Counted from the stretch's first letter, positions 1 to 9,474 are shown. The stretch is DNA of 64,000 bases from Lachnospiraceae bacterium UBA4631 (GCA_002406015.1 DHMX01000003.1:36820-100819); one strand, 5' to 3'. Translations and numbers: made by a program. The notes: generated from the letters alone by a model not told the origin.

Positions 1-970
1 ATGCCTCGTCAATAAAAAGGACTCCGCCCTTTGCCTTATCTACTACCTGCTTAACTTTCAATGCGGTCTGTCCCATATATCCGGCAACCATACCGGAACG
101 GTCTACTTCAACCAAATGCCCCTTCGATAAAACTCCCAAGGCACAGTAGATTTTGGAAAGCAGGCGGGCTACGGTTGTCTTACCTGTACCCGGATTCCCG
201 GTAAACACAAAATGTCTTGCAACATTTGCCGGTCTTAAACCGTTCTGCTCCCGCAGCTCATTAATCCGGAGAAGGTTTACCAGATTCTTAACTTCCTTTT
301 TTACGCTTCCCAGCCCGATTAAGCCATTCAGCTCCTGCATCAATGCATCTAAATCATATCCCTCCGGGTCTGCCTCCGTAATTGTTCCGACAAATGCAAT
401 CTCCTCTTCCTCATTCTTAGAGGTCTCCTTTATCCGATACGGAATGCTGTCCGGTGTCTCCTGCCGCTCTTCTCCATAATTCTTATAGGCATTCATCTGA
501 CTCTCCAGCATCAGAAGATACCGGGTCAGATTGCGAATCTCCCCATCCTCTACCTTCCGATTGCAGGCAATAAACTCCCTGCCTAATTCCTGAAAGGTAT
601 AATAATACAGGTTGCGGATGTCATAATACTTTGATTGATAAACTGCACTCGGTATGTTTTTGTCCTTCAAAAAATAACGAAGAGACAACGGTGGGTTGTT
701 CAGAAAATCCCTGCTCGAAATACAATTATTCCGGATACAGTCCATAATCGTATCTGCATCAAATTCATACTCCAGCAATTTATTGATGTAACGAATCTCT
801 TCCTTCTGCACAATTCCATCGGAAATTGCCAGATAGCAGAAAAAATTACGCAAATCCATTCTCAATTGTTCCACGACACTGAAATCGCCTTCCAGCAGGA
901 TGCCGTTTGCGTCCATTTGGCGGGCAATCTGCTTACAAGTGCGGAATAGTGTAAGGCTCTGTTGTTCCAT
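1..970 (-). CDS. AAA+ ATPase, CbbX/SpoVK-like, with TerB-like N-terminus (C-terminus outside window)
   Basis: Partial gene: the reading frame opens at ATG 970 (MEQQSLTLF) and runs off the left edge after about 323 residues. Residues about 35-60 contain YLAISDGIVQKEEIRYINKL, which resembles the helical pattern of TerB-like domains. From about residue 215 comes an AAA+ module with Walker A GNPGTGKT near residue 255 and Walker B GGVLFIDEA at the very edge. The ELNGLIGLGSVKKEV stretch before Walker A is typical of the CbbX/SpoVK subfamily, whose members remodel protein complexes using ATP. The client is unknown. The gene lies 80 bp downstream of the ECF fusion gene on the same strand, so co-transcription is possible but not shown. 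The AAA call is firm; the TerB-like call is by eye. Confidence 0.85.
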   Translation of the reverse strand, partial: MEQQSLTLFRTCKQIARQMDANGILLEGDFSVVEQLRMDLRNFFCYLAISDGIVQKEEIRYINKLLEYEFDADTIMDCIRNNCISSRDFLNNPPLSLRYFLKDKNIPSAVYQSKYYDIRNLYYYTFQELGREFIACNRKVEDGEIRNLTRYLLMLESQMNAYKNYGEERQETPDSIPYRIKETSKNEEEEIAFVGTITEADPEGYDLDALMQELNGLIGLGSVKKEVKNLVNLLRINELREQNGLRPANVARHFVFTGNPGTGKTTVARLLSKIYCALGVLSKGHLVEVDRSGMVAGYMGQTALKVKQVVDKAKGGVLFIDEA

Positions 971-1050
971 ATATTCTCCCCTGATATTTATGACATTATC
1001 TTCTGTCCATCAACCTACATATATACCACATTACTATACTACTTTTCTGC

Positions 1051-3489
1051 TCAATCCGCAACCTGCGGAAACCCATATTTCTTTTCTATCCGTTCCAGCT
1101 TTTCAATCATCGGCTTGGCTGCCAGCAGCAAAAATACTATTGTTGCAAATCCATGAATACAGTCCATCGGAAATCCGGAAATATAATATGCTATCAGAAT
1201 GTTCCGGTTTAAGCTCTGATTTCCCCAGACCAATGCTGCTGCCGGGTTCATAATTCCGCCATATATCACTAACGCAGCCAGTCCGCCAAATATGCAAAGC
1301 GTCAACCGATTTGCCGGAAGTCTTCCCTTTCGGAACAAAAGTCCCGCCAGAAATCCGACGATTCCCATTGCAAACATCTGCCATGGAGTCCATGGTCCCT
1401 GTGAAAATAATATATTTGACACCAGCATCGTCATAGCTCCCACCAAGAAACCGGTCTCTGCCCCCATTGCAACTCCGGCAATAATTGTAAGTGCCATAAC
1501 CGGCTTAAATTGCGGCAGCATAAAAAATGCGGCTCTTCCGGCAACCCCGATGGCACATAATACCGCAATCACAACCAATTCCCGCGGCTTCGGTTTCTTT
1601 CCTTCGTAAACAAGAAAAAACGGCAGCATACACTCTAACAGCACCAGCATGGAGCTGACATTGTATCGTCCGGTCCGCACACCGAAATATAACGTAATCG
1701 GTATCAGAAGCAGAATCATAACGGTTGCCACACAGGTTCGCATCGGTAATTTGGGTTTCTGTGATTTCCGGTTTTGCTTTTCCTGTCCGCATACCGTATG
1801 TTCCGTTATGGTTTTTTCCTCTTTTGTGTCTAGTCTTTCTTCCGGTCCTTTGTCCGGCTTCTCAGCTTCCCCGCCAAATGCCAGAATAACATCCTCTGCT
1901 ACAACTGCCTGCGGAAGAAATGCTCTGGCTATCCGGTTTGCTGCGGTTGTATAGAAGCTGTTTCCGGAGAAAAATCTCCGCGGTGTATCCTGTGTAACAA
2001 TTGCTCCGTCAAAGAACAACGCACACTGCTTTGCATATGCCGCACAAAATTCCACATCATGACTAACCATCAAAATTGCAATTCCTTGTTGCAATAACTC
2101 CTGTAGAACCTCGGCAAGTATGCATTTCATCTCTATGTCCAGCCCCTTCGTAGGCTCGTCCAACAACAAAATCCCCGGCTGCCGCAGTAATACCTTTGCC
2201 AGTCCCAACCGCTGCTGCTCTCCACCGGACAGGTCATACGGATGTCTCTGCTCTAATCCGGTCAGCCGGCACAGCTTTATCATGTCCCGCAGCCGTTCTT
2301 CCTTTTCGCTCTGCTGTCCGGTCAGTACCTCCCGCAAATCTGCCTCTACTGTCTTTTTCACAAAAAGTGTCTGCGGATTCTGCGGCAGATAGCCTATCTC
2401 CTCCCGCGTAGTTACGGTTCCCCGATATGGCTTCTGTAAGCCGCTTAATACCTTAATTGCGGTTGTCTTTCCGGTTCCGTTTCCACCCAGCAGGCAAAGC
2501 CACTCTCCCTTGTGTAAGGAAAGCTTCATTCCCTTTATAATATCCGGTCCGTTTTGTTCATATCGAAACCAGATATTCTCTGCTTCTAAGACACAAGGCT
2601 TTGCTTCTGCTGAAAGCCCTTCTTCCTTTTCTTCCGGTAATTCCTGCGGCATTTGCTCCTTTGCAAGCACCGTTAAGAACTCTCTCCCCTCCCGAATCGT
2701 GACCGGACACTCCTGCTCATTTGCAATTCCGTTCCAGATTCGCATTGCTGTCGGCATTGCTTGAAACATTACGCTTTTGCTCGTTCTCAGCTCCATACCG
2801 ACCTTCCGGGGTTCCCCTTCACATATCAGTTCTCCGTCTTTACTCATAACCAGAACGCGGTCTGCCAGAGGAAATACCTCCTCCAGTCTCTGCTCGATGA
2901 TAAGAATGGTGGTTCCCAATTCCCGATTTATCTTTGCAAGTGTATTCAGAAAATCCGATGCGGCAATCGGGTCTAACTGACTGGTCGGTTCATCTAAGAC
3001 AATCACCTCCGGCTGCATCGTCATAATGGCTGCCAGATTCAAAAGCTGCTTCTGCCCTCCGGATAAATGCGTAATTTCCTCATAAAACCAATTCTGGATT
3101 CCAAAGAAGGTTGCTATTTCCACTACACGTCTTCGAATCTCTGCCGACTCATAGCCTAAGCTTTCCAAGCCAAAGGCAAGCTCATGCCACACCTTATCCG
3201 TTACTATCTGATTCTCCGGCGACTGGAACACATAGCCAATCCGGGCAGCCTGCTCCCTTGCAGATACTTCTTCTATGCTCTGTCCATGAAACCGGACAGC
3301 TCCGCTCCTCATACCGCCGGGAACCAAAACCGGCTTCAATTGCTTTAACAAGGTCGTTTTTCCGCAGCCGGAAGGACCGCATAATACCAAGAATTCTCCC
3401 GCTTCTGCCTGAAAAGAAATGTGCTTTAATGCCGGCGTTGTCTGCTCCGGATAAAAAAAGCTCACGTCCTCGAATGTAATGAGTGCCAT
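1051..3489 (-). CDS. ECF transporter fusion: two ATPase domains plus S component in one protein
   Basis: An 812-residue single-chain version of three energy-coupling-factor parts. Residues 1-250 are the first ABC ATPase (Walker A GPSGCGKTT, signature LSGGQKQ, Walker B VIVLDEP). Residues about 295-520 are the second (GGNGTGKTT, LSGGEQQRLGLA, ILLLDEP). After a charged linker, residues about 585-800 form a six-helix-like membrane domain with FSQGPWTPWQMF, as in ECF S components that bind the vitamin. The ATPases power import through EcfT, encoded just upstream; the two genes overlap by 28 bp. A good site (GGAAGGAG) precedes ATG 3489. The substrate cannot be read from the sequence; a cobalamin-type S component is one possibility. 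Fusion of both ATPases is known in Clostridia; the added S domain makes a fixed-specificity transporter. Confidence 0.88.
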   Translation of the reverse strand: MALITFEDVSFFYPEQTTPALKHISFQAEAGEFLVLCGPSGCGKTTLLKQLKPVLVPGGMRSGAVRFHGQSIEEVSAREQAARIGYVFQSPENQIVTDKVWHELAFGLESLGYESAEIRRRVVEIATFFGIQNWFYEEITHLSGGQKQLLNLAAIMTMQPEVIVLDEPTSQLDPIAASDFLNTLAKINRELGTTILIIEQRLEEVFPLADRVLVMSKDGELICEGEPRKVGMELRTSKSVMFQAMPTAMRIWNGIANEQECPVTIREGREFLTVLAKEQMPQELPEEKEEGLSAEAKPCVLEAENIWFRYEQNGPDIIKGMKLSLHKGEWLCLLGGNGTGKTTAIKVLSGLQKPYRGTVTTREEIGYLPQNPQTLFVKKTVEADLREVLTGQQSEKEERLRDMIKLCRLTGLEQRHPYDLSGGEQQRLGLAKVLLRQPGILLLDEPTKGLDIEMKCILAEVLQELLQQGIAILMVSHDVEFCAAYAKQCALFFDGAIVTQDTPRRFFSGNSFYTTAANRIARAFLPQAVVAEDVILAFGGEAEKPDKGPEERLDTKEEKTITEHTVCGQEKQNRKSQKPKLPMRTCVATVMILLLIPITLYFGVRTGRYNVSSMLVLLECMLPFFLVYEGKKPKPRELVVIAVLCAIGVAGRAAFFMLPQFKPVMALTIIAGVAMGAETGFLVGAMTMLVSNILFSQGPWTPWQMFAMGIVGFLAGLLFRKGRLPANRLTLCIFGGLAALVIYGGIMNPAAALVWGNQSLNRNILIAYYISGFPMDCIHGFATIVFLLLAAKPMIEKLERIEKKYGFPQVAD

Positions 3490-4355
3490 TGATTGTTCTC
3501 CTTCCAGCTAATGATTACAGGGGTTGCCGCCAGTGCCAGATTCAACAGTTGCAGCAATACCGTCATGGTATTCCATGGTGCCATAAATACCGATGGAAAA
3601 TACCGAAATTCCAAGCCCTTGCAAAATCCCCCGTAGAATACCAATATCAGTCCGCTTCCCAGAAGCCAGATAAGTGCTGCCTTATCCCGCATCTCCATGG
3701 TATATATACTAAATGCGGTACGCCCCTCCAAGCCATAGCCCCGGCTCCGCATACTATCTGCGGTTTCAATCGCATCCTCCAACGCCCATGTTATTAGAAT
3801 GGACAAAATCGTGACCGCATTTCGCATCCGGCGGATTAGGTTTCCGGATGAAGCATCTCTGCCAAGCACCCGCTGTGCTTCTGTAATATTGGTTAACTGC
3901 ATCCGGAATCTCGGAATCAGCCGCAGCGTCATACTTAGTATCAGTGCGGTTGCGGGTATCACCTTACCAAATAAATAAATCAGCTTATCGGTAGTCACAA
4001 CCTCTTGGAAGCATAAAAACCATAAAAATACAGTTGCCAGCATACAGCCTGCTGCCAACCCATATAAAATGCTTTCCAGTGTCAACGGATTTCCGTTCGG
4101 AAAATAGCCGAGAATCGTTACGCCTGCGTGATTAAATAACGGATTCATAACGGCTGCCAAGACTATTATCGGAAGTCCCACCCGCAGACACAACAAGGCT
4201 GCCCGCTTCCCTTTTAACAGGATTGCATACAGCCCTGCACACACCAGATTCGCAAGCTGTGCTGCCGGATGAATACAGGACATTGTTACCGTCAGAACGC
4301 TTACGAAATATACCACATTTACAATTGGATGATAGTTAGAAAACGCATCTCTCAT
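3462..4355 (-). CDS. ecfT: ECF transporter transmembrane subunit EcfT
   Basis: A 297-residue membrane protein with about five to six hydrophobic segments and, near residues 155-210, the cytoplasmic coupling region of the CbiQ/EcfT family. One coupling motif is clear (DSMRSRGYGLEGR); the earlier one is degenerate (EAQRVLGRD, where A-R-G is usual). EcfT links ATP hydrolysis by the two ATPase domains to toppling of the S component. It lies 15 bp after the lipoprotein gene and overlaps the ATPase/S fusion by 28 bp, so the three are almost certainly one operon and this EcfT serves the fused partner. Confidence 0.9.
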   Translation of the reverse strand: MRDAFSNYHPIVNVVYFVSVLTVTMSCIHPAAQLANLVCAGLYAILLKGKRAALLCLRVGLPIIVLAAVMNPLFNHAGVTILGYFPNGNPLTLESILYGLAAGCMLATVFLWFLCFQEVVTTDKLIYLFGKVIPATALILSMTLRLIPRFRMQLTNITEAQRVLGRDASSGNLIRRMRNAVTILSILITWALEDAIETADSMRSRGYGLEGRTAFSIYTMEMRDKAALIWLLGSGLILVFYGGFCKGLEFRYFPSVFMAPWNTMTVLLQLLNLALAATPVIISWKENNQWHSLHSRT

Positions 4356-4370
4356 ATACTTAATACTTCA

Positions 4371-5669
4371 TTAACCTGCATAAGAGCAGTAGGTCCGGAT
4401 GGATAATTTCTTCACAATTCCACCCTCGGTATCCAGCCATATACCAACATTATTTGTATTATCACCTGTAATATAACCGTTTTCTTCTATTTCATAAAAG
4501 CCTGCAACTGCCAGATGCTCCTTTGCTTCCTTCTCAGACATTCCCGGATATATACCGAATATCGTCAAATCATCTACCTTCGTGTCCTGATATATCAGTA
4601 AGGTTGCATTCATATAGTTCATTGCTATCGGTGTCTGATTATTGATAGTACCTATCTCGCTGTCTCCATATTCATTTTCCGGAGTAAAGGTAATTCCATA
4701 CCGGTTCTCAAGCTCCGGTTTCAAATCTCCTACATATACGGAGTCATCCAAGAAATACCGCAGACCAATGTCTCCCGCACTTTCACCATATGTATAAATA
4801 TACTTTTGGTAGTATAATTGCTTATACTCCTGCGTATATCCGAGCAATGTTTCAAATCCTCCGTCCTCATCACTTCCATACGGTACGGTTAAAACAGAAG
4901 TTCCCTGCTCTATATTGTTTCTCCACGCTTCAAACTCTGCATCATCCACCGGCTTTCTTCCGTCTCCTACGGTTGATATATAATAAATATCTCCGTTGCC
5001 GTCCAAATCGTATTCATCCGGGAACGGTGTTCCGTCATAATCCTCCGGAAAATCCTTCTTTCTCCATGAATCTACAGATGCCACATAGTCATAATTATCG
5101 GTATCCGCATTATACTGATATACATTAAACGGCCACATATCGGTAGTGACTCCCTGATTATGAGCCCATACCACCTCAACATATCCGTTTGAGAAATAGG
5201 TCGTTCCCGGATATTCCGAAAGCTCTGACCGCAATTCTCCGGTTTCTATATCGTACTGAAATATTTCCTCCCGCATTCCGGCTATAGAGGTCTGGGTATA
5301 AGAAAGAATCAGCTCCTCGATTCCATCTCCGTCTATATCATAGATAGCAAACTTGTTCTCATGCATGGTATCCCAATCAAAGCCTTCAATCGGTGTACCG
5401 TCCGGCCATACATTTGCATAATAAAACATAACGACTGCATCTGCATATTTTGCCCGCCGGATAATGGTCTCCTCTTCCTCCGCCGTAAATGCTTCTGTGG
5501 TCTGCTCTGTAGTTCCTTCGGTTGACTTATCGTTACCGGACTTTCCGCCGGTTGACATCTGCTCTGTCACCTGCTCGGTGGTTGTGCCATTATCAATTGT
5601 GCCGCAGCTGCTAAGCACCATAACTCCTGCCAGCAGTAATGCCGCCTTTATCCATTTTGATTTCCTCAT
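4371..5669 (-). CDS. Secreted lipoprotein of unknown function, in the ECF operon
   Basis: A 432-residue lipoprotein. The signal peptide is hydrophobic to about residue 20 and ends in the lipobox LSSCG, followed by a Thr/Glu-rich linker to about residue 65. The body holds FAIYDIDGDGIEELILSY near residue 108 and YDLDGNGDIYYIS near 220, which resemble calcium-binding or FG-GAP/VCBS-type repeats. A strong site (AGGAGGGG) precedes ATG 5669. ecfT follows after 15 bp, which argues for co-transcription. ECF importers normally use no extracytoplasmic binding protein, so its role in or beside the transporter is open. I do not recognise a named family. Confidence 0.7.
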   Translation of the reverse strand: MRKSKWIKAALLLAGVMVLSSCGTIDNGTTTEQVTEQMSTGGKSGNDKSTEGTTEQTTEAFTAEEEETIIRRAKYADAVVMFYYANVWPDGTPIEGFDWDTMHENKFAIYDIDGDGIEELILSYTQTSIAGMREEIFQYDIETGELRSELSEYPGTTYFSNGYVEVVWAHNQGVTTDMWPFNVYQYNADTDNYDYVASVDSWRKKDFPEDYDGTPFPDEYDLDGNGDIYYISTVGDGRKPVDDAEFEAWRNNIEQGTSVLTVPYGSDEDGGFETLLGYTQEYKQLYYQKYIYTYGESAGDIGLRYFLDDSVYVGDLKPELENRYGITFTPENEYGDSEIGTINNQTPIAMNYMNATLLIYQDTKVDDLTIFGIYPGMSEKEAKEHLAVAGFYEIEENGYITGDNTNNVGIWLDTEGGIVKKLSIRTYCSYAG

Positions 5670-5812
5670 ATTACCCCTCCTATCGATTTCTTGCTTCCTG
5701 TCTTTTTCATATACTTACCATAATCTTATATCGTCATTTTAACAAATTATTCATTTCACTACCAGCATATTTTTAGAACCTTGTTTAGACCTTGTATATC
5801 GCACAGCCTTTG

Positions 5813-5841
5813 TTGACTGTATTGTATAAAATGGATATAAT
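5813..5841 (+). promoter_or_regulatory. Sigma-A-type promoter of the toxin-antitoxin operon
   Basis: TTGACT at 5813-5818 and TATAAT at 5836-5841 are separated by exactly 17 bp, and the antitoxin start codon lies 55 bp beyond. A ribosome site AAGGAGG follows at about 5882. Confidence 0.75.
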
Positions 5842-5895
5842 ATGGTTAGAATATTACTATTATCACAGATGTTACAGACTTAAGGAGGTTTTGAT

Positions 5896-6162
5896 ATGAA
5901 TATCCGTCCATCAGCAGCCATTCGCCAGAATTACAACGAAATTGCCGATTTATGCCGCAAGACACAAGAACCAATATTCCTAACCAAGAACGGCGAAGGA
6001 GATTTGGTTGTCATGGATATTGCTACCTATAACCGTTGGGAGAAAATGTTGAAGCTACGGGAAGAATTACTGGCAGTAGAAGAAGACAGATTGGCAGGCA
6101 GAAACGGCTGTACTCCGGACGAACTGGAAGCATATCTGGATGATGTGATTGCAGAGGTGTAA
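5896..6162 (+). CDS. Type II antitoxin, Phd/YefM family
   Basis: An 88-residue protein with the Phd/YefM N-terminal DNA-binding fold: conserved early segment RPSAAIRQNYNEIADLCRK, then EPIFLTKNGEGDLVVMDIAT, which matches the family pattern of a Lys-Asn-Gly turn followed by a Val-rich strand. The C-terminal acidic tail (residues about 60-88) would wrap the toxin. It should neutralise the toxin encoded 3 bp downstream and repress their shared promoter, as is usual for the family. AAGGAGG precedes the ATG. Confidence 0.88.
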   Translation: MNIRPSAAIRQNYNEIADLCRKTQEPIFLTKNGEGDLVVMDIATYNRWEKMLKLREELLAVEEDRLAGRNGCTPDELEAYLDDVIAEV

Positions 6163-6165
6163 TGT

Positions 6166-6480
6166 ATGGCAGATAAGAAATACAAGATTATTATTTCTGA
6201 CAGGGCAAAAAGAATGCTAGGCACACATATCCGCTTTCTGGCACAGGTTAATAAAGATGCCGCCATCGCAAAGAAGAACGAACTTCTGTCAGGAATCCGT
6301 TCTTTAGAATATATGCCACAGCGTTTTCCCTTTTTTGAAGAAGCGTATATACCTTCCAATAAATACCATAAGATGTTTATAGCAAAATGGTATCTTGTTC
6401 TTTACCAGATTCAGGACGATACGGTGTATGTGGATTATATCCTTGATTGCCGGAAGGATTATAGCTGGCTTGTTCATTAG
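6166..6480 (+). CDS. Type II toxin, RelE/ParE superfamily
   Basis: A 104-residue basic protein of the RelE/ParE fold: KYKIIISDRAKRML at the N-terminus, a two-helix hairpin to about residue 45, then strands with YHKMFIAKWYLVLYQI and VYVDYILDCRKDYSWL at the end. It follows the antitoxin with 3 bp between stop and start, the normal layout for co-expression. Whether it cleaves mRNA (RelE) or poisons gyrase (ParE) cannot be decided here; the ending DCRKDY is common in the YafQ/ParE-like branch. Its stop codon overlaps that of the convergent permease gene by two bases. Confidence 0.87.
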   Translation: MADKKYKIIISDRAKRMLGTHIRFLAQVNKDAAIAKKNELLSGIRSLEYMPQRFPFFEEAYIPSNKYHKMFIAKWYLVLYQIQDDTVYVDYILDCRKDYSWLVH

Positions 6481-7736
6481 TGTAACGCTTTTATCGGTTT
6501 TAATCCGGCTGCCCATTTAGCCGGAAAGAAGCCTGCCAGTATTCCCAACAATATCGAAAATATAACTGCGGCTACTGCCAGCCACCAAGGTATGACCGCC
6601 AGCACCGTTCCCTTCGGCAGCTCCATCAGCTTTACCGCCATGCGGTTGACAAACACTTCTACAATACCATAAGACAAGATAACCCCCAGCAATCCTCCCA
6701 TACCGCCTAACAGCCCGGATTCCAGTAGGAACAGATATAATAATTCCTCCGGGTCGGAGCCTAATACCTTTAGAATTCCAATTTCATGTATACGGTCATA
6801 TACTGCGGTTGTCATTGTATTTCCGATTCCGATTACAGCCACAACAAGTGCTATCATGCCGATTCCGGCTAATACCATCTGTGCGATTTTCATTATCTTT
6901 TGAATATAGTCCACAAATTCCTTATTGCTTTCTGCCTGATACCCCATATCCTGAAGCTGCTTTACCAATGCATCTACCTGCTCCATATCAACCGCTTCAA
7001 CGATTGCACTGCTATAAATCCACTCCCGATACGCTTCTCCATTTGCATTTAACGGCTGCCCGATAAGCCTGCCGCCTGCTGCCTGCCGTTTCAGATATTG
7101 CTTTAATATATCCATATCGCAATAGATATGATAGGACTCCTCCTTTTGCATATCGACTACATCGACTTTTGCTGTTACCGTATCTTCTCCGTTTTCCAGT
7201 TCCAGCTCTAAGACCTCACCGGATAAATCAATGGTCTGTCCCTCATATAACTCCCCATAGCTTATGCCGGTATTTCTGTTATAAAATAATGCAACTGCCT
7301 GAGTTCCCATTATCAGCTCCGGCTTCTGTCCGGTGGTTTCCGGGTAGTTTCCGTTTTTTGTGTTTAAGCTCTGCAAATATTCGGTCGGTATTCCTTCCAG
7401 TTGCCAATAGCCCTCATATTGCTGATATGTGACCTTTGCATTTACCGATAATATCGGATAAACTGCGGCAACACCTTCCAGCGACTCTACCTCCTGTAAT
7501 CTCCGGTCTGTCAGCATCTGGTCCTTTCGTTTTCCTTCCGTTATCCCATATATCTGAATCTGCGTAGCTCCTCCCTGACTGTCAGCCATCCGCATCAATT
7601 CTTCCTTTACACCTAACCCAATCGCCATTAGTGATACAATGGAAATAATACCGATTACCACACCCAGTATGGTAAGCCCGGTTCGCACACCTCTTTGCTT
7701 CATATTTGCATAACACATATGCCATATCCATTTCAT
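6477..7736 (-). CDS. MacB/FtsX-type ABC transporter permease
   Basis: A 419-residue permease with the MacB layout: one N-terminal membrane helix (TGLTILGVVIGIISIVSLMA, residues about 20-40), a large extracellular domain to about 285, then three C-terminal helices making up the FtsX domain, including the AVYDRIHEIGILKVLGS coupling segment. MacB-type permeases act as mechanotransmission devices rather than classical channels. The CARDB-like gene lies 3 bp upstream, and the ATPase gene just before that, so the three form a unit. Substrate unknown; peptides or lipoproteins are typical for the family. Confidence 0.88.
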   Translation of the reverse strand: MKWIWHMCYANMKQRGVRTGLTILGVVIGIISIVSLMAIGLGVKEELMRMADSQGGATQIQIYGITEGKRKDQMLTDRRLQEVESLEGVAAVYPILSVNAKVTYQQYEGYWQLEGIPTEYLQSLNTKNGNYPETTGQKPELIMGTQAVALFYNRNTGISYGELYEGQTIDLSGEVLELELENGEDTVTAKVDVVDMQKEESYHIYCDMDILKQYLKRQAAGGRLIGQPLNANGEAYREWIYSSAIVEAVDMEQVDALVKQLQDMGYQAESNKEFVDYIQKIMKIAQMVLAGIGMIALVVAVIGIGNTMTTAVYDRIHEIGILKVLGSDPEELLYLFLLESGLLGGMGGLLGVILSYGIVEVFVNRMAVKLMELPKGTVLAVIPWWLAVAAVIFSILLGILAGFFPAKWAAGLKPIKALH

Positions 7737-7739
7737 AGG

Positions 7740-8675
7740 CTAAAACTCCTCCAGCAGCTTTTGCTTCTTTTTCCGTTTCCGTATCACATATACTGAAATT
7801 CCCGCTACCATAAGAATACCGGCTGCTATCAGTCCGATTTTCAGCCAGACCTTGCCATAGTCCGGTGTTTCCTTTACCTTTTCCAGATTCTCATATACCG
7901 GCTGCTGCACATTTACAGATATGGGATAGGTCTCCTCATAGCTGTTGCCTTTTTGGTCCTCATAGATAATTGTTATCTCATTTTTGTCTCCTATCTGTGT
8001 CAGACTGCTTGCCTTTGATAATACGTCAACATTCCCCTGTTTTCCGGCATCAATATTTCCGATGTAACTGGTTACTTCCTCCACATTGCTTCCACGCAGG
8101 CGGGCAGTCACATGATACAGTGTTCCGTCTCCCATGTTATTGACGGAAGCACCTACCTCTATCGTATCGCCCAACTGAATATTACTCTCCGGAATAAATA
8201 CATCCGTTACGGAAAGCCTTTGCTTTAAATGTACCGGCAAAAATATATCCTCCTCTACGGTATAACCGGTTCCGTCTTTTCCCTCATATTCTGTCTTTAA
8301 CTTTAGCTTATATGACTTCTCCTCTAAGCCGCCGGCTGCCGTCATGCAAAATGTAAATTCTTCCTCACTCTGTCCGTTTATCTTTGATGTATATGCAGTT
8401 CCGGCACCTTCCACCGGAAGAAATTCTCCTGCCTCCGTAGATAAGGTCAGCTTTACATTTTTGACTACGGTGGTGGCTGTATTCCGAAGCGTCAGCTTCA
8501 GTTCAAAATTCTCTCCGGAATAAATGTCACCCTCTGTTACGGAATACCCCCATATCATAACTCTGGGAGTTCCCGCATATACCTTTTGCGGCTGCATCCA
8601 GAGAAGTATAACTGCCAGAAATGCCAGAAGGCAGACCGTTATAGGCATTCGGTTTTGTTTCTTTTTTATTTGCAT
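7740..8675 (-). CDS. Membrane-anchored CARDB/NEW3-like extracellular protein
   Basis: A 311-residue protein with a signal peptide (residues about 10-34, hydrophobic, ending VYAG), then two Ig-like beta domains. The first (about 40-150) has FELKLTLRNTATTVVKNVKLTLS, the second (about 155-260) has IEVGASVNNMGDGTLYHVTARL; both resemble CARDB/NEW3 domains. A membrane helix (about 277-297) and a Lys/Arg-rich tail follow. The domains would stand outside the cell beside the permeases encoded next to it. It occupies the position where Gram-negative systems encode the MacA adaptor, but it is unrelated in sequence. A partner role in the transporter is inferred from spacing (3 bp to the permease, 15 bp from the ATPase). 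Confidence 0.75.
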   Translation of the reverse strand: MQIKKKQNRMPITVCLLAFLAVILLWMQPQKVYAGTPRVMIWGYSVTEGDIYSGENFELKLTLRNTATTVVKNVKLTLSTEAGEFLPVEGAGTAYTSKINGQSEEEFTFCMTAAGGLEEKSYKLKLKTEYEGKDGTGYTVEEDIFLPVHLKQRLSVTDVFIPESNIQLGDTIEVGASVNNMGDGTLYHVTARLRGSNVEEVTSYIGNIDAGKQGNVDVLSKASSLTQIGDKNEITIIYEDQKGNSYEETYPISVNVQQPVYENLEKVKETPDYGKVWLKIGLIAAGILMVAGISVYVIRKRKKKQKLLEEF

Positions 8676-8690
8676 TGTTATTCCCCCTAA

Positions 8691-9365
8691 CTAATTCTCC
8701 AAGCTTTGAATCTCACCGTCCGCAATCTTAATTATCCGGTCCGCTTCCCTTGCCAAATCAATATTATGTGTAATCAGCACCAAGGTCTGGTTCAACTGCT
8801 TAACGGAATTTTGCAGCAATGCAATTACCTCATTTCCGTTCTTGGAATCCAAGGCCCCGGTCGGTTCATCCGCGAGTATTAAAGACGGCTGATTTGCCAA
8901 TGCCCTTGCAATCGCGGTTCGCTGCTGCTGCCCTCCGGATAATTGATTCGGCAGATGGGTTCTCCTGTCCTGCAATCCGAGCATTTCCATAATGCGTTCT
9001 ACATACTCCTTATCCGGCTTTCTGTGGTCTAACAGAATCGGCATCGTAATATTCTCTTCTACGGTCAGTACCGGAATCAGATGATATGCCTGAAAGACAA
9101 AGCCCACCTTTCTGCGGCGAAATACTGCCATCTGTTCATCATTGAGCTTCGTAATGTCCTTACCGTCTACCACGATTTTTCCGCTGGTCGGCGTATCCAC
9201 ACCGCCCATAATATGAAGAAGTGTAGATTTACCGGAGCCGGACGCTCCCACAATAGAAACCACCTCTCCCTGTTCAATTGTCAGGCTCACATCATGCAGC
9301 CCCCACACCCGGTTATCTCCTTCTCCGTATATCTTCGTTACATGCTCCATTGTTACAATATCCAT
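8691..9365 (-). CDS. ABC transporter ATP-binding protein, LolD/MacB type
   Basis: A 224-residue ATPase with every core motif: Walker A GASGSGKST, Q-loop FVFQAYHLIP, signature LSGGQQQRTAIARAL, Walker B LILADEPTGALD, and the switch LVLITHN. The FQAYHL and DEPTGALDSKNG spellings are typical of the MacB/LolD class. It sits between the two permease genes of the region and very likely drives one or both. It is 15 bp upstream of the CARDB-like gene and 109 bp downstream of the large permease. Confidence 0.93.
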   Translation of the reverse strand: MDIVTMEHVTKIYGEGDNRVWGLHDVSLTIEQGEVVSIVGASGSGKSTLLHIMGGVDTPTSGKIVVDGKDITKLNDEQMAVFRRRKVGFVFQAYHLIPVLTVEENITMPILLDHRKPDKEYVERIMEMLGLQDRRTHLPNQLSGGQQQRTAIARALANQPSLILADEPTGALDSKNGNEVIALLQNSVKQLNQTLVLITHNIDLAREADRIIKIADGEIQSLEN

Positions 9366-9474
9366 ATTGCGATACCTCCTATATTCAGACCTGCTTCTTT
9401 CATTCCCAACTGTTTTTCAATCTTCGCCGTTTCTTTTATCCCCGCTGCTCTTTCAACAATTCAAAATTGACGTT

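Noticed and set aside
635..1253. Plus-strand frames opposite the AAA and ECF genes
   Set aside because: They lie opposite well-supported minus-strand genes, lack ribosome sites and resemble no protein family.
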